A stretch of DNA of 5,558 bases from Candidatus Ventricola intestinavium (GTDB lineage: Bacteria > Bacillota > Clostridia > Christensenellales > Aristaeellaceae), in the NCBI GenBank assembly GCA_018715105.1, contig DVMG01000174.1, positions 1 through 5,558 of the forward strand. The letters run 5' to 3'. Each line of letters starts with the position of its first letter. The stretch's first letter is position 1. The notes beneath the pieces are model-generated. The model was not told where the DNA came from and did not search any database. It was given only the letters and a program-made list of their open reading frames with translations. Position numbers and translations under genes: made by a program. Shown in pieces: positions 1 through 5,206 of this stretch.

Positions 1-1169
1 CCGTTTGGGCCCTCCTCATACAGCATGGTTGCATGAAGGGTGGCGTTTGACACGCCGCCAACCACATCAATGTTGCGGATGTAGAGGTTTTCAACATACC
101 CGCCGCGCTGCTTGTTTGTCTTAAAACGGAAAGCAAAATCCAGGCTGGTGCTGGTCAGCTCACAGTCCGTCACAAAGACGTTCGATACGCCGCCGCTCAT
201 TTCGCTGCCAACGGTGATGCAGCCGCCGCCGCCCACAAATTCGCAGTTTCGGACGACGATGTTTTGGCACGGCGTATTGAGGCGGTGTCCGTCCTCATCC
301 CGGCCGGACTTGATGGCGATACAGTCGTCCCCTGTGTTGAAAGAACAGTCTTCAATCAGCACGTAATTGCAGCTCTCCGGGTTGCAGCCGTCGTTATTGG
401 GGCCGGTAGAATCAATGACAAGGCCGCGCACTGTGATGTTTGTGCACAGCACCGGATTAACCTGCCACATGGGGGAATTGTGAATCGTAAAGCCTTCAAG
501 AAGGACGTTTTCACAGCCGACCAGCTGGATCATGTTGTTGCGAAGCATAGAACCATCGCCGAAGACACGCTCTTCAACCGGGACTTGGTTGACATTCATC
601 TCCATCAGGTCAAGCCGGGATTGTTTGGTTGTCTCGTTATTGCTCTTTGTCCAGTTATACCATGTATCTTCATCCGCCTGGCCGTCCAGAAGACCCGGGC
701 CGGTGACAGCGATATTGGTGGCCTCATGCGCATAGATCATGGAGCGATAGTTATAACATTCGGAAGCTTCCCAATGCACAAGCGCCAGAGGATAGTTTTC
801 TTCATTGATTTCGTCGGTGAAGCGGATAACGGTGTCTTCATCCTCCAGGTGGAGCTCAACGTTGCTCAGCAGCGTAATTGCGCCGGTCAGATAGGTTCCG
901 CTGGGCACATTCACCGTTCCGCCGCCCGCATTGTGCACGTGCTCAATGGCATCCGCGAAGGCCTGTGTATCTAAGGTAATGCCGTCTGCTTTGGCGCCGA
1001 AGTCCAGCACGCTGACCTCGTAATCGGGAAAGACCGGATCGGAAATATGTGTGAGAATTTCTTCTGCAGCCGCCCAAGTGAGCTCCTGCTCGGTTTCCTG
1101 TGCCGTGCCGGATACCGCCGCGGAAAGGATAAGTATCCAGGCCAGTGTCAAAACGAGTAATTTTTTCAT
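1..1169 (-). CDS. GH28 polygalacturonase-like secreted glycoside hydrolase (3' end cut off)
   Basis: The visible 389 residues start with a hydrophobic signal peptide (about residues 1-23: MKKLLVLTLAWILILSAAVS, then GTA), implying export. Residues 51-117 form the N-terminal beta-helix entry typical of pectinases (VLDFGAKADG, GGGTVNVPSGTYLTG). ECYNY at 137-141 and TGPGLLDGQ at 156-164 are also typical of bacterial GH28. Catalytic motifs by family knowledge: NND at 258-260 (Asp260), GDD at 280-282 (Asp281, Asp282), and R-F-K at 348-350 within FRFKTNKQRGG. The third motif, normally G-H-G, reads GGGG at 313-316, so the conserved His is Gly315. GH28 enzymes hydrolyse alpha-1,4 galacturonosyl or related pectic linkages by inversion; the exact substrate (homogalacturonan, rhamnogalacturonan, exo or endo) cannot be read here. 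The start at 1169 is supported by AGGAG at 1177-1181, 7 nt upstream. The frame is also open to an ATG at 1211, which lacks a ribosome binding site. Codon use looks less GC-biased than in the transporter genes. Perhaps 60-130 residues are missing beyond the edge. Confidence 0.93.
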   Translation of the reverse strand, partial: MKKLLVLTLAWILILSAAVSGTAQETEQELTWAAAEEILTHISDPVFPDYEVSVLDFGAKADGITLDTQAFADAIEHVHNAGGGTVNVPSGTYLTGAITLLSNVELHLEDEDTVIRFTDEINEENYPLALVHWEASECYNYRSMIYAHEATNIAVTGPGLLDGQADEDTWYNWTKSNNETTKQSRLDLMEMNVNQVPVEERVFGDGSMLRNNMIQLVGCENVLLEGFTIHNSPMWQVNPVLCTNITVRGLVIDSTGPNNDGCNPESCNYVLIEDCSFNTGDDCIAIKSGRDEDGHRLNTPCQNIVVRNCEFVGGGGCITVGSEMSGGVSNVFVTDCELTSTSLDFAFRFKTNKQRGGYVENLYIRNIDVVGGVSNATLHATMLYEEGPN

Positions 1170-1214
1170 TGCAGTTCTCCTCAAAACAGAAGAAAAGGGG
1201 ATTGCCGGCATCAC

Positions 1215-1250
1215 TCAGATCATGGATGAAGCCCGGCCTGCATGGGCCAT
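1215..1250 (-). other. Possible 11-codon upstream ORF in the GH28 leader
   Basis: An ATG at 1250-1248 is preceded, 7 nt upstream, by AGGTGG (1258-1263), a good ribosome binding site. It encodes MAHAGRASSMI and ends with TGA at 1217-1215. It lies inside the predicted GH28 transcript, about 45 nt before the GH28 start and in the same frame. GC-rich inverted segments around it (GCCGG and CCGGC, GGCC and GGCC) could fold. It may be a leader peptide or a chance ORF; nothing in the peptide suggests a known attenuator. Confidence 0.3.
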
Positions 1251-1284
1251 TTTATCACCACCTTTACCAGATATCCTTATAAAG

Positions 1285-1313
1285 ATTGTAGCACATCGGC
1301 ATTTTTGTGTCAA
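1285..1313 (-). promoter_or_regulatory. Sigma-A promoter of the GH28 gene
   Basis: On the minus strand, -35 TTGACA (1313-1308) and -10 TACAAT (1290-1285) are separated by exactly 17 bases, close to the consensus. An AT-rich tract lies upstream (about 1320-1345). Transcription would start near 1278, giving a leader of about 110 nt. The promoter sits downstream of the regulator's terminator, so the GH28 gene is probably transcribed on its own. Confidence 0.82.
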
Positions 1314-1366
1314 GAATATGAATGTTATGTATATATTATTATTTTAATGATGGGAAAGGAAGAATG

Positions 1367-1403
1367 AAAAAACGGCAAACCCAGCATATAGCCGGATTTA
1401 CCG
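1367..1403 (-). terminator. Rho-independent terminator of the LacI-family gene
   Basis: Read on the minus strand, CGGTAAATCC (1403-1394) pairs with GGGTTTGCCG (1382-1373) in a 10-bp stem. Three more pairs (GGC with GCT) close a TATAT loop. The stem is followed at once by six T (1372-1367). Two of the pairs are G-T wobbles that form only in the minus-strand RNA; on the plus strand they would be C-A mismatches. This fixes the direction. It lies about 22 nt after the regulator's stop codon. Confidence 0.88.
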
Positions 1404-1425
1404 AAAAGAAGAACCGAAAAGAAGA

Positions 1426-2478
1426 TCAATCGCTCAGCTTGCGATAGCCCAGCTTCGCGCCGCAGCTCTCGCGCACGATGAGCGTGGCCTCCCGCATCAG
1501 GTTGAAGGGAACGTGGGCGCGGTCCCTGGCGGTGAGCAGCTCGCGCACGGCGCTGCTGCCCAGCTCTTCCGGGTGCAGGTCCACGGTGGTCAGCGCCGGA
1601 TCGGTATAAGAGCAGAAAAACTGATTGTCGCAGCCGATGATGGCCATATCCTGCGGCAGGCGCAGGCCCATGTTTTTCAGCTGCTTCATCGCGCCCAGGG
1701 CCATCAGATCGTTAAAGGCGATGATGGCGGTGGGCCAGCGCCTGCGCTCCAGCCCGGAGAGCATGCGCAGCACGGCGCCCTCGCCGCTCTCCGCGTTGTA
1801 GCCGCAGTTGACGTGATAGGCGGGGTCATCCGGCAGGTCGAGCGCGCGCAGCTCCTGAAGGAAATTCTCTCCGCGCTTGCTGCTGTCCCTCAGCTGCATG
1901 GAGCCGCCGATGAACGCGATGCGCCGGTGCCCCAGCGCGTGCAGGTGGCGCACGGGCAGGCGCGAGCAGCCGACCAGGTCGCTGTGGATGCAGATGCAGT
2001 CAAGCTGCATGGTCGGCGGGCAGATCGTGACCACGGGCATGTGGTGCTTGAGCCGGGTGAGGGCGTCGGCAAGGCCGGTCCGCTCCATGCTCCAGATGCC
2101 GCCGGCAAAGATCACCCCATCCATCCTCCGCCGGATGATCTCGTCGATCAGGTTGGGGGGGATGGGGTCGTTGTCGTGAATCTGAAAAAGCCAGACGTAA
2201 TAGCCGTTGGCCGTGGCTTCCTCATAGATGGTGCTGTAAATGCGCGCAAAATAGGGGTTGGTGATCGACGGCATCACCAGGCCGATGGTGTGTGTCTGCC
2301 CGCTTTCAAGGGCGTGGGCGGCCGCGCTGGGCACATAGCCGTGCGCATCGATAATGCGCTGCACGCGCTCGCGCGTGCTGCTTTTCACCTTGGCGCTGCC
2401 GGAGGTAACACGTGTCACCGTGGCGGTGGAGACGCCCGCCTCACGCGCGATGTCATAAATCGTTGCTTTTTTATCCAT
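1426..2478 (-). CDS. LacI/GalR-family transcriptional regulator
   Basis: A 350-residue protein, the usual family length. Residues 5-24 (ATIYDIAREAGVSTATVTRV) are the LacI helix-turn-helix; the common SR after the recognition helix is TR here (Thr22). The hinge helix is SAAAHALESG at 51-60, where Leu57 would be the residue that wedges into the central CG of the operator. From residue 64 (TIGLVMPSITNPYFARI) onwards it is the periplasmic-binding-protein-like effector and dimer domain, with AFNDLMALGAMKQL, IIGCDN and LTTVDLHPEELG near the C-terminus. The start at 2478 is chosen because AAGAGG (2485-2490) lies 6 nt upstream and the LacI fold begins directly after it. A 45-codon in-frame extension would start upstream of the predicted promoter. 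It is divergent from the sugar transporter operon and flanked by two operators, so it most likely controls that operon and itself. The ligand is unknown; a pectin-derived sugar is an inference from the GH28 neighbour. Confidence 0.95.
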   Translation of the reverse strand: MDKKATIYDIAREAGVSTATVTRVTSGSAKVKSSTRERVQRIIDAHGYVPSAAAHALESGQTHTIGLVMPSITNPYFARIYSTIYEEATANGYYVWLFQIHDNDPIPPNLIDEIIRRRMDGVIFAGGIWSMERTGLADALTRLKHHMPVVTICPPTMQLDCICIHSDLVGCSRLPVRHLHALGHRRIAFIGGSMQLRDSSKRGENFLQELRALDLPDDPAYHVNCGYNAESGEGAVLRMLSGLERRRWPTAIIAFNDLMALGAMKQLKNMGLRLPQDMAIIGCDNQFFCSYTDPALTTVDLHPEELGSSAVRELLTARDRAHVPFNLMREATLIVRESCGAKLGYRKLSD

Positions 2479-2493
2479 CCCGGGCCTCTTTCT

Positions 2494-2517
2494 GCATCTC
2501 TTAAAAAGAAAAGATGC
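2494..2517 (-). other. Leader hairpin just before the regulator's ribosome binding site
   Basis: On the minus strand, GCATCTTTT (2517-2509) pairs with AAGAGATGC (2502-2494), giving 9 bp with one G-T wobble around a T-rich loop. It starts about 6 nt after the predicted transcription start and ends 3 nt before AAGAGG. It could stabilise the 5' end of the mRNA or modulate initiation. There is no T-tract after it, so it is not a terminator. Confidence 0.5.
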
Positions 2518-2529
2518 GTGGATGGTTTC

Positions 2530-2558
2530 ATTATACATGCACGAAGCGAAAAATGCAA
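2530..2558 (-). promoter_or_regulatory. Promoter of the LacI-family gene
   Basis: On the minus strand, -35 TTGCAT (2558-2553) and -10 TATAAT (2535-2530) have a 17-base spacer. The start would be near 2523, about 45 nt before the regulator ATG. Operator O1 lies 6 bp upstream of the -35 box, at about -42 to -57, where a bound regulator could affect polymerase binding. Confidence 0.8.
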
Positions 2559-2564
2559 CCGAAA

Positions 2565-2580
2565 ATGTTATCGGTAACAT
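2565..2580. promoter_or_regulatory. Operator O1 for a LacI-family regulator
   Basis: ATGTTATCGGTAACAT is a 16-bp near-palindrome with a central CG, the typical architecture of LacI/GalR operators. The symmetry extends outward to AAAA and TTTT, so 22 bp are symmetric except for one pair next to the centre. The same 16 bp recur in reverse complement at 2749-2764. It adjoins the regulator promoter and lies about 113-128 bp upstream of the transporter start. Assignment to the adjacent regulator is an inference from position; CcpA sites look broadly similar, but this sequence misses the usual purine before CG. Confidence 0.82.
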
Positions 2581-2657
2581 TTTTTTAGAAACCTGGAAAA
2601 TGCAACTAACCAAATATCATATAAAAAAATCTCGATAAGGAAATTTTGCATAAAGCC

Positions 2658-2686
2658 TTGACGTGAATATGATGAATGTGTATAAT
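2658..2686 (+). promoter_or_regulatory. Promoter of the sugar ABC transporter operon
   Basis: -35 TTGACG (2658-2663) and -10 TATAAT (2681-2686) with a 17-base spacer. The predicted start is near 2693, giving a leader of about 124 nt. An A-rich tract at about 2621-2629 could act as an UP element. Operators O1 (upstream) and O2 (inside the leader) bracket it. Confidence 0.85.
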
Positions 2687-2710
2687 GATTGCAACGGACG
2701 GGCGGTGAAT

Positions 2711-2761
2711 ATGCCGAAATCTGCGCTCCAAATCTGGAAGGGCAGAAAATGTTACCGATAA
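2711..2761 (+). other. Possible 16-codon upstream ORF in the transporter leader
   Basis: ATG at 2711 follows GGCGGTGA (2701-2708), close to the anti-Shine-Dalgarno complement, with short spacing. It encodes MPKSALQIWKGRKCYR and stops at TAA 2759-2761, so its last codons lie inside operator O2. It may be a leader peptide or chance. Compare the possible leader ORF before the GH28 gene. Confidence 0.28.
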
Positions 2762-2764
2762 CAT
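2749..2764. promoter_or_regulatory. Operator O2 for a LacI-family regulator
   Basis: ATGTTACCGATAACAT is the exact reverse complement of O1. It lies about 56-71 bp downstream of the predicted transporter start and ends 52 bp before the binding-protein ATG. A regulator bound here could block elongating polymerase or form a loop with O1, whose centre is 184 bp away. Confidence 0.84.
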
Positions 2765-2816
2765 GAAGCCGGCAGGATTTTCCGCCCCCCGCTTAGAGAA
2801 AAGGAGGACCTCAAGA

Positions 2817-4067
2817 ATGAAGAAACTGCTTGCTGTGCTGGTGGCTGTCATGATGGTCGCCATGGGCGCCTGTGCGCTGGCGGAAGAGGGCACCACCCTG
2901 ACCGTGGCGTGCTGGGATCTGACCACCACCCCGTACTATGAGGCCATCAAGACCGCTTATGAAGCGTCCCATCCGGGCGTAACCATCGAGTGGGTGGACC
3001 TCGCCTCCCAGGACTATAATGTGAAGACCTCCACGATGCTCGCCGGCGGCGACACCACCGACCTGTACGCGGTCAAGGAGCTCTCCGACATGCAGAACTG
3101 GGCCGCTCAGGGCTTCATCGTCAACCTCGACGAGAAGATCGCGGAGTCCGGCATGGACATGAGCAAGTATGCCGGCATGGATACCTGCTACACCTACACG
3201 GAGGACGGCTCCTACTACGCGCTGCCTTTCCGCGCGGACTACTGGGTGATGTTCTACAACAAGGACATCTTTGACGAGGCCGGCGTGGCGTATCCGACCA
3301 ACGACTGGACGTGGGACGAGTATGCCGCGATCGCCCGCGAGATCACCGAGAAGACCGGCAAGTATGGCACGCACTACCACACCTGGCTGTCTGACGTGGC
3401 GAACTGGGCTGTCTGCGACGGCGTCAACACGCTGGCCGACGGCGAATACAGCGACCTGAAGTACTTCTACGAGCTGGTGCAGGGCCTGGAGGATGACGGC
3501 GTCTGCATGACCTATGACGAGCTGAAGGCTTCCAACCTGCATTACTCCGGCGCGTTTGCCCAGGGCAACATCGCCATGATGCCGATGGGCTACTGGTATG
3601 CCTCCACCCTGATTGGCTACATCAAGGACGGCACCGCCAACTTCAACTGGGGCATCACCGCTGTGCCGCACCTGGAGGGCGTGGAAGCGGGCGCTTCCTT
3701 CGGCTCCCCGACCGGCATCGCCATCAACGCCAAGAGCGCCAACATCGACGCGGCGTGGGACTTCGCTTCCTGGATGTGCTCGGAAGAGGGCGCCAAGGCG
3801 ATTGCGGAGACCGGCACCCGTCCGGCGTACGTGAGCGACGAAGTGGCCGCCGTGATGGCCTCTGCGGACGGATTCCCGACCGATGAGACCAGCAAGGCCG
3901 CGCTGCTGCCGACCTCCATCGCGCTGGAGTGGCCGATCGGCGACGGCGTCAACGAGATCAAGACCGCTGTCAACGAGACGCACACGCTCATCATGACTCG
4001 TGAGATGACCATCGACGAGGGCATCGAAGAGATGGAAGCCCGCGCCGCGGAATACATCACCGAGTAA
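2817..4067 (+). CDS. ABC transporter sugar-binding protein (solute-binding family 1)
   Basis: A 416-residue extracellular solute-binding protein of the CUT1 type (UgpB/MalE-like), which captures an oligosaccharide or sugar and delivers it to the two permeases encoded next. The signal peptide covers residues 1-22 and ends in ALA|EE. Cys19 follows Met-Gly-Ala, a poor lipobox, so it is uncertain whether the mature protein is lipid-anchored or cut by signal peptidase I. Family-typical stretches: LTVACWDLTTTPYYEAI (28-44), the lobe-crossing YYALPFRADYWVMFYNKDIF (133-152), WTWDEYAAIARE (165-174), GNIAMMPMGYW (250-260) and GSPTGIAINAKS (296-307). The many Trp and Tyr residues fit sugar stacking. The start at 2817 has AAGGAGG at 2801-2807, 9 nt upstream; the 18-codon extension to 2763 starts within operator O2 and lacks a ribosome binding site. 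It is first in the operon. The substrate is not evident from sequence; a pectic oligosaccharide is inferred from the GH28 neighbour. Confidence 0.95.
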   Translation: MKKLLAVLVAVMMVAMGACALAEEGTTLTVACWDLTTTPYYEAIKTAYEASHPGVTIEWVDLASQDYNVKTSTMLAGGDTTDLYAVKELSDMQNWAAQGFIVNLDEKIAESGMDMSKYAGMDTCYTYTEDGSYYALPFRADYWVMFYNKDIFDEAGVAYPTNDWTWDEYAAIAREITEKTGKYGTHYHTWLSDVANWAVCDGVNTLADGEYSDLKYFYELVQGLEDDGVCMTYDELKASNLHYSGAFAQGNIAMMPMGYWYASTLIGYIKDGTANFNWGITAVPHLEGVEAGASFGSPTGIAINAKSANIDAAWDFASWMCSEEGAKAIAETGTRPAYVSDEVAAVMASADGFPTDETSKAALLPTSIALEWPIGDGVNEIKTAVNETHTLIMTREMTIDEGIEEMEARAAEYITE

Positions 4068-4080
4068 GTTTGGCAAAGAG

Positions 4081-4112
4081 AGGGGGAGGGGCGTTGGCTC
4101 ATCCCCCTTTTT
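4081..4112 (+). terminator. Attenuator-like (leaky) terminator after the binding-protein gene
   Basis: AGGGGGA (4081-4087) pairs with TCCCCCT (4102-4108), with three more possible inner pairs, and is followed by T to position 4112. It lies 13 nt after the stop codon. The downstream permease has no promoter that I can see, so this is probably partial termination that lowers permease expression relative to the binding protein, a common arrangement in sugar ABC operons (inference). Confidence 0.72.
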
Positions 4113-4185
4113 CTTCATGAGGGGTGCCGAGAGGATGCGAAGGCGCGCTGCCCGGCCCCGGCATTCGGGCAATCCTCATGAAGAA
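4111..4185 (+). repeat. 12-bp perfect inverted repeat with inner stem, intergenic
   Basis: TTCTTCATGAGG (4111-4122) is the exact reverse complement of CCTCATGAAGAA (4174-4185). The 51 nt between them hold a further 6-bp stem, TGCCCG (4149-4154) with CGGGCA (4166-4171). As RNA this would form a long branched stem-loop just after the attenuator. A role in protecting the 3' end of the binding-protein mRNA, as known for REP elements between malE and malF, is an inference. No flanking duplication suggests a transposed element. Confidence 0.75.
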
Positions 4186-4188
4186 CCG

Positions 4189-4213
4189 GCGCCTGCGGAG
4201 GCCCCGCATGCGC
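4189..4213 (+). other. Strong GC-rich hairpin upstream of the permease ribosome binding site
   Basis: GCGCCTGCGG (4189-4198) pairs with CCGCATGCGC (4204-4213) at 9 of 10 positions around the loop AGGCC. It ends 14 nt before AAGGAGG (4228-4234). There is no T-tract. It could block 3'-to-5' decay or space the downstream ribosome binding site from the larger structure before it. Confidence 0.65.
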
Positions 4214-4242
4214 GATTGCAAAAACATAAGGAGGATCATGCA

Positions 4243-5187
4243 ATGGCACAGAGCGCAATGACCACGCGCCGGAGCATGAGCAAGCTTGAAAAGCGCAACA
4301 CGCTGATCGCTTACTCGTTTCTGGCGCCAAACTTCCTTGGATTCATCATTTTTACCATGATTCCGGTGGTCTTCTCCGTCGTCCTGGCGTTTCTTGACTG
4401 GGGGGGTGGAGCCGAGATCAAATTCGTGGGGCTTGGCAACTTCCAGGAGATCTTCAAGAATTTCAGCTTCACCCGCAGCAACCTGGGCATTTCGCTGAAG
4501 AACACCGTGTTTTACACGATTGCTACCGTGCCGCTGACCATCGCCTTTGCCCTGGGCCTGGCGCTTGTGCTCAATAAGGCGGTCCGGGGAGCGAATTTCT
4601 TCCGTGCCGTGTTCTTCTTCCCCTATGTCGCTTCGCTGGTGGCCATCTGCGTCTGCTGGAACTTCCTGCTGATGAAGACCGGCCCGGTCAATCAGTTCCT
4701 CAATGCCATCGGCTTTAACATGACCAAGAGCTGGACCTCCAGCCAGGATCTGGCCATCTGGGCGATCATCATCGTCAGCGTGTGGAGAAACGCCGGATAC
4801 TACATGGTCATGTATCTGGCGGGACTGCAGGGCGTGCCCAACGAGCTGTATGAGGCCGCCACGATGGACGGCGCCAACGCCTGGCAGAAATTCACCAAGG
4901 TCACCATGCCCATGCTGACGCCGACCACCTTCTTCTGCACGATCATGATGGTCATCTCCTGCTTCAAGATTTACGACGTCGTCGCCATCATGACCCAGGG
5001 CGGCCCGGGCCGCGCCACGAAGATGCTGGTCACCTACATCTTCGAGCTGAGCTTCGGCGGCGAGGGCATCGCCACCTCCGCGCAGTATGGCCTGGCCAGC
5101 GCCGTGTCCATGGTGCTGCTTGTGATCGTTCTGGCGGTCACGTTTGTGCAGTTCCGCGCAGAAAAGAAATGGGTCAATTACATGTGA
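4243..5187 (+). CDS. ABC sugar transporter permease (MalF/UgpA-type, CUT1)
   Basis: A 314-residue inner-membrane permease, the normal length for the UgpA/LacF type. About six membrane segments can be seen near residues 22-50, 91-113, 121-144, 169-196, 225-250 and 282-303. The cytoplasmic EAA loop that contacts the ATPase is ELYEAATMDGANAWQKFTKV (201-220), followed by TMPMLTP. YDVVAIMTQGGPGRAT (244-259) is the conserved stretch after segment 5. The start at 4243 is set by AAGGAGG (4228-4234), 8 nt upstream, and by the family's short charged N-terminus (SKLEKRNTLIAYSFLAPNF). The frame is open back to 4117, but that part runs through the intergenic hairpins and does not resemble the family. It should pair with the next permease; no ATP-binding subunit is in the window, and CUT1 systems often use a shared MsmK-like ATPase. 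Confidence 0.95.
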   Translation: MAQSAMTTRRSMSKLEKRNTLIAYSFLAPNFLGFIIFTMIPVVFSVVLAFLDWGGGAEIKFVGLGNFQEIFKNFSFTRSNLGISLKNTVFYTIATVPLTIAFALGLALVLNKAVRGANFFRAVFFFPYVASLVAICVCWNFLLMKTGPVNQFLNAIGFNMTKSWTSSQDLAIWAIIIVSVWRNAGYYMVMYLAGLQGVPNELYEAATMDGANAWQKFTKVTMPMLTPTTFFCTIMMVISCFKIYDVVAIMTQGGPGRATKMLVTYIFELSFGGEGIATSAQYGLASAVSMVLLVIVLAVTFVQFRAEKKWVNYM

Positions 5188-5206
5188 GGAAAGGAGGAAA
5201 CAGATC

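Larger units (their letters stand above)
2479..2816. other. 338-bp divergent control region with no convincing protein gene
   Basis: This gap between the regulator and the binding-protein gene holds, in order, a leader hairpin and the regulator promoter (minus strand), operator O1, an AT-rich stretch (about 2581-2650), the transporter promoter (plus strand), a short leader with a possible upstream ORF, operator O2, and the AAGGAGG ribosome binding site (2801-2807) of the binding-protein gene. Apart from the possible 16-codon leader ORF, I see no gene in it. Confidence 0.85.

Noticed and set aside
264..974. Plus-strand open frame (236 codons) opposite the GH28 gene
   Set aside because: The minus strand carries all the GH28 motifs in one unbroken frame; this frame resembles nothing and has no start signal.
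1513..2577. Plus-strand open frame (354 codons) opposite the regulator gene
   Set aside because: It is a shadow of the LacI-family gene, with no domain or ribosome binding site.
2565..2586. O1 palindrome followed by a T run as a terminator
   Set aside because: The stem would be almost all A-T, the sequence is duplicated exactly at O2 without a T run, and no transcript is expected to end there. An operator explains it better.
2479..2613. 45-codon N-terminal extension of the regulator
   Set aside because: It begins upstream of the predicted promoter and crosses operator O1. The LacI helix-turn-helix starts right after the ATG at 2478, which has a ribosome binding site.
2565..2764. CcpA (cre) sites as the explanation of the two palindromes
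   Set aside because: They share the TG, central CG and CA frame but lack the purine usual before CG in either orientation. They flank a local LacI-family gene. Not fully excluded.
2811..4172. Long minus-strand open frame (453 codons) opposite the binding-protein gene
   Set aside because: It is the mirror of a strongly GC3-biased gene. It has low-complexity His, Gly, Val and Arg content, no recognisable domain, and the opposite strand clearly encodes a solute-binding protein.
4111..4185. Miniature transposon with 12-bp terminal inverted repeats
   Set aside because: No target-site duplication is seen next to the arms, and the position right after an attenuator fits an RNA structure better.
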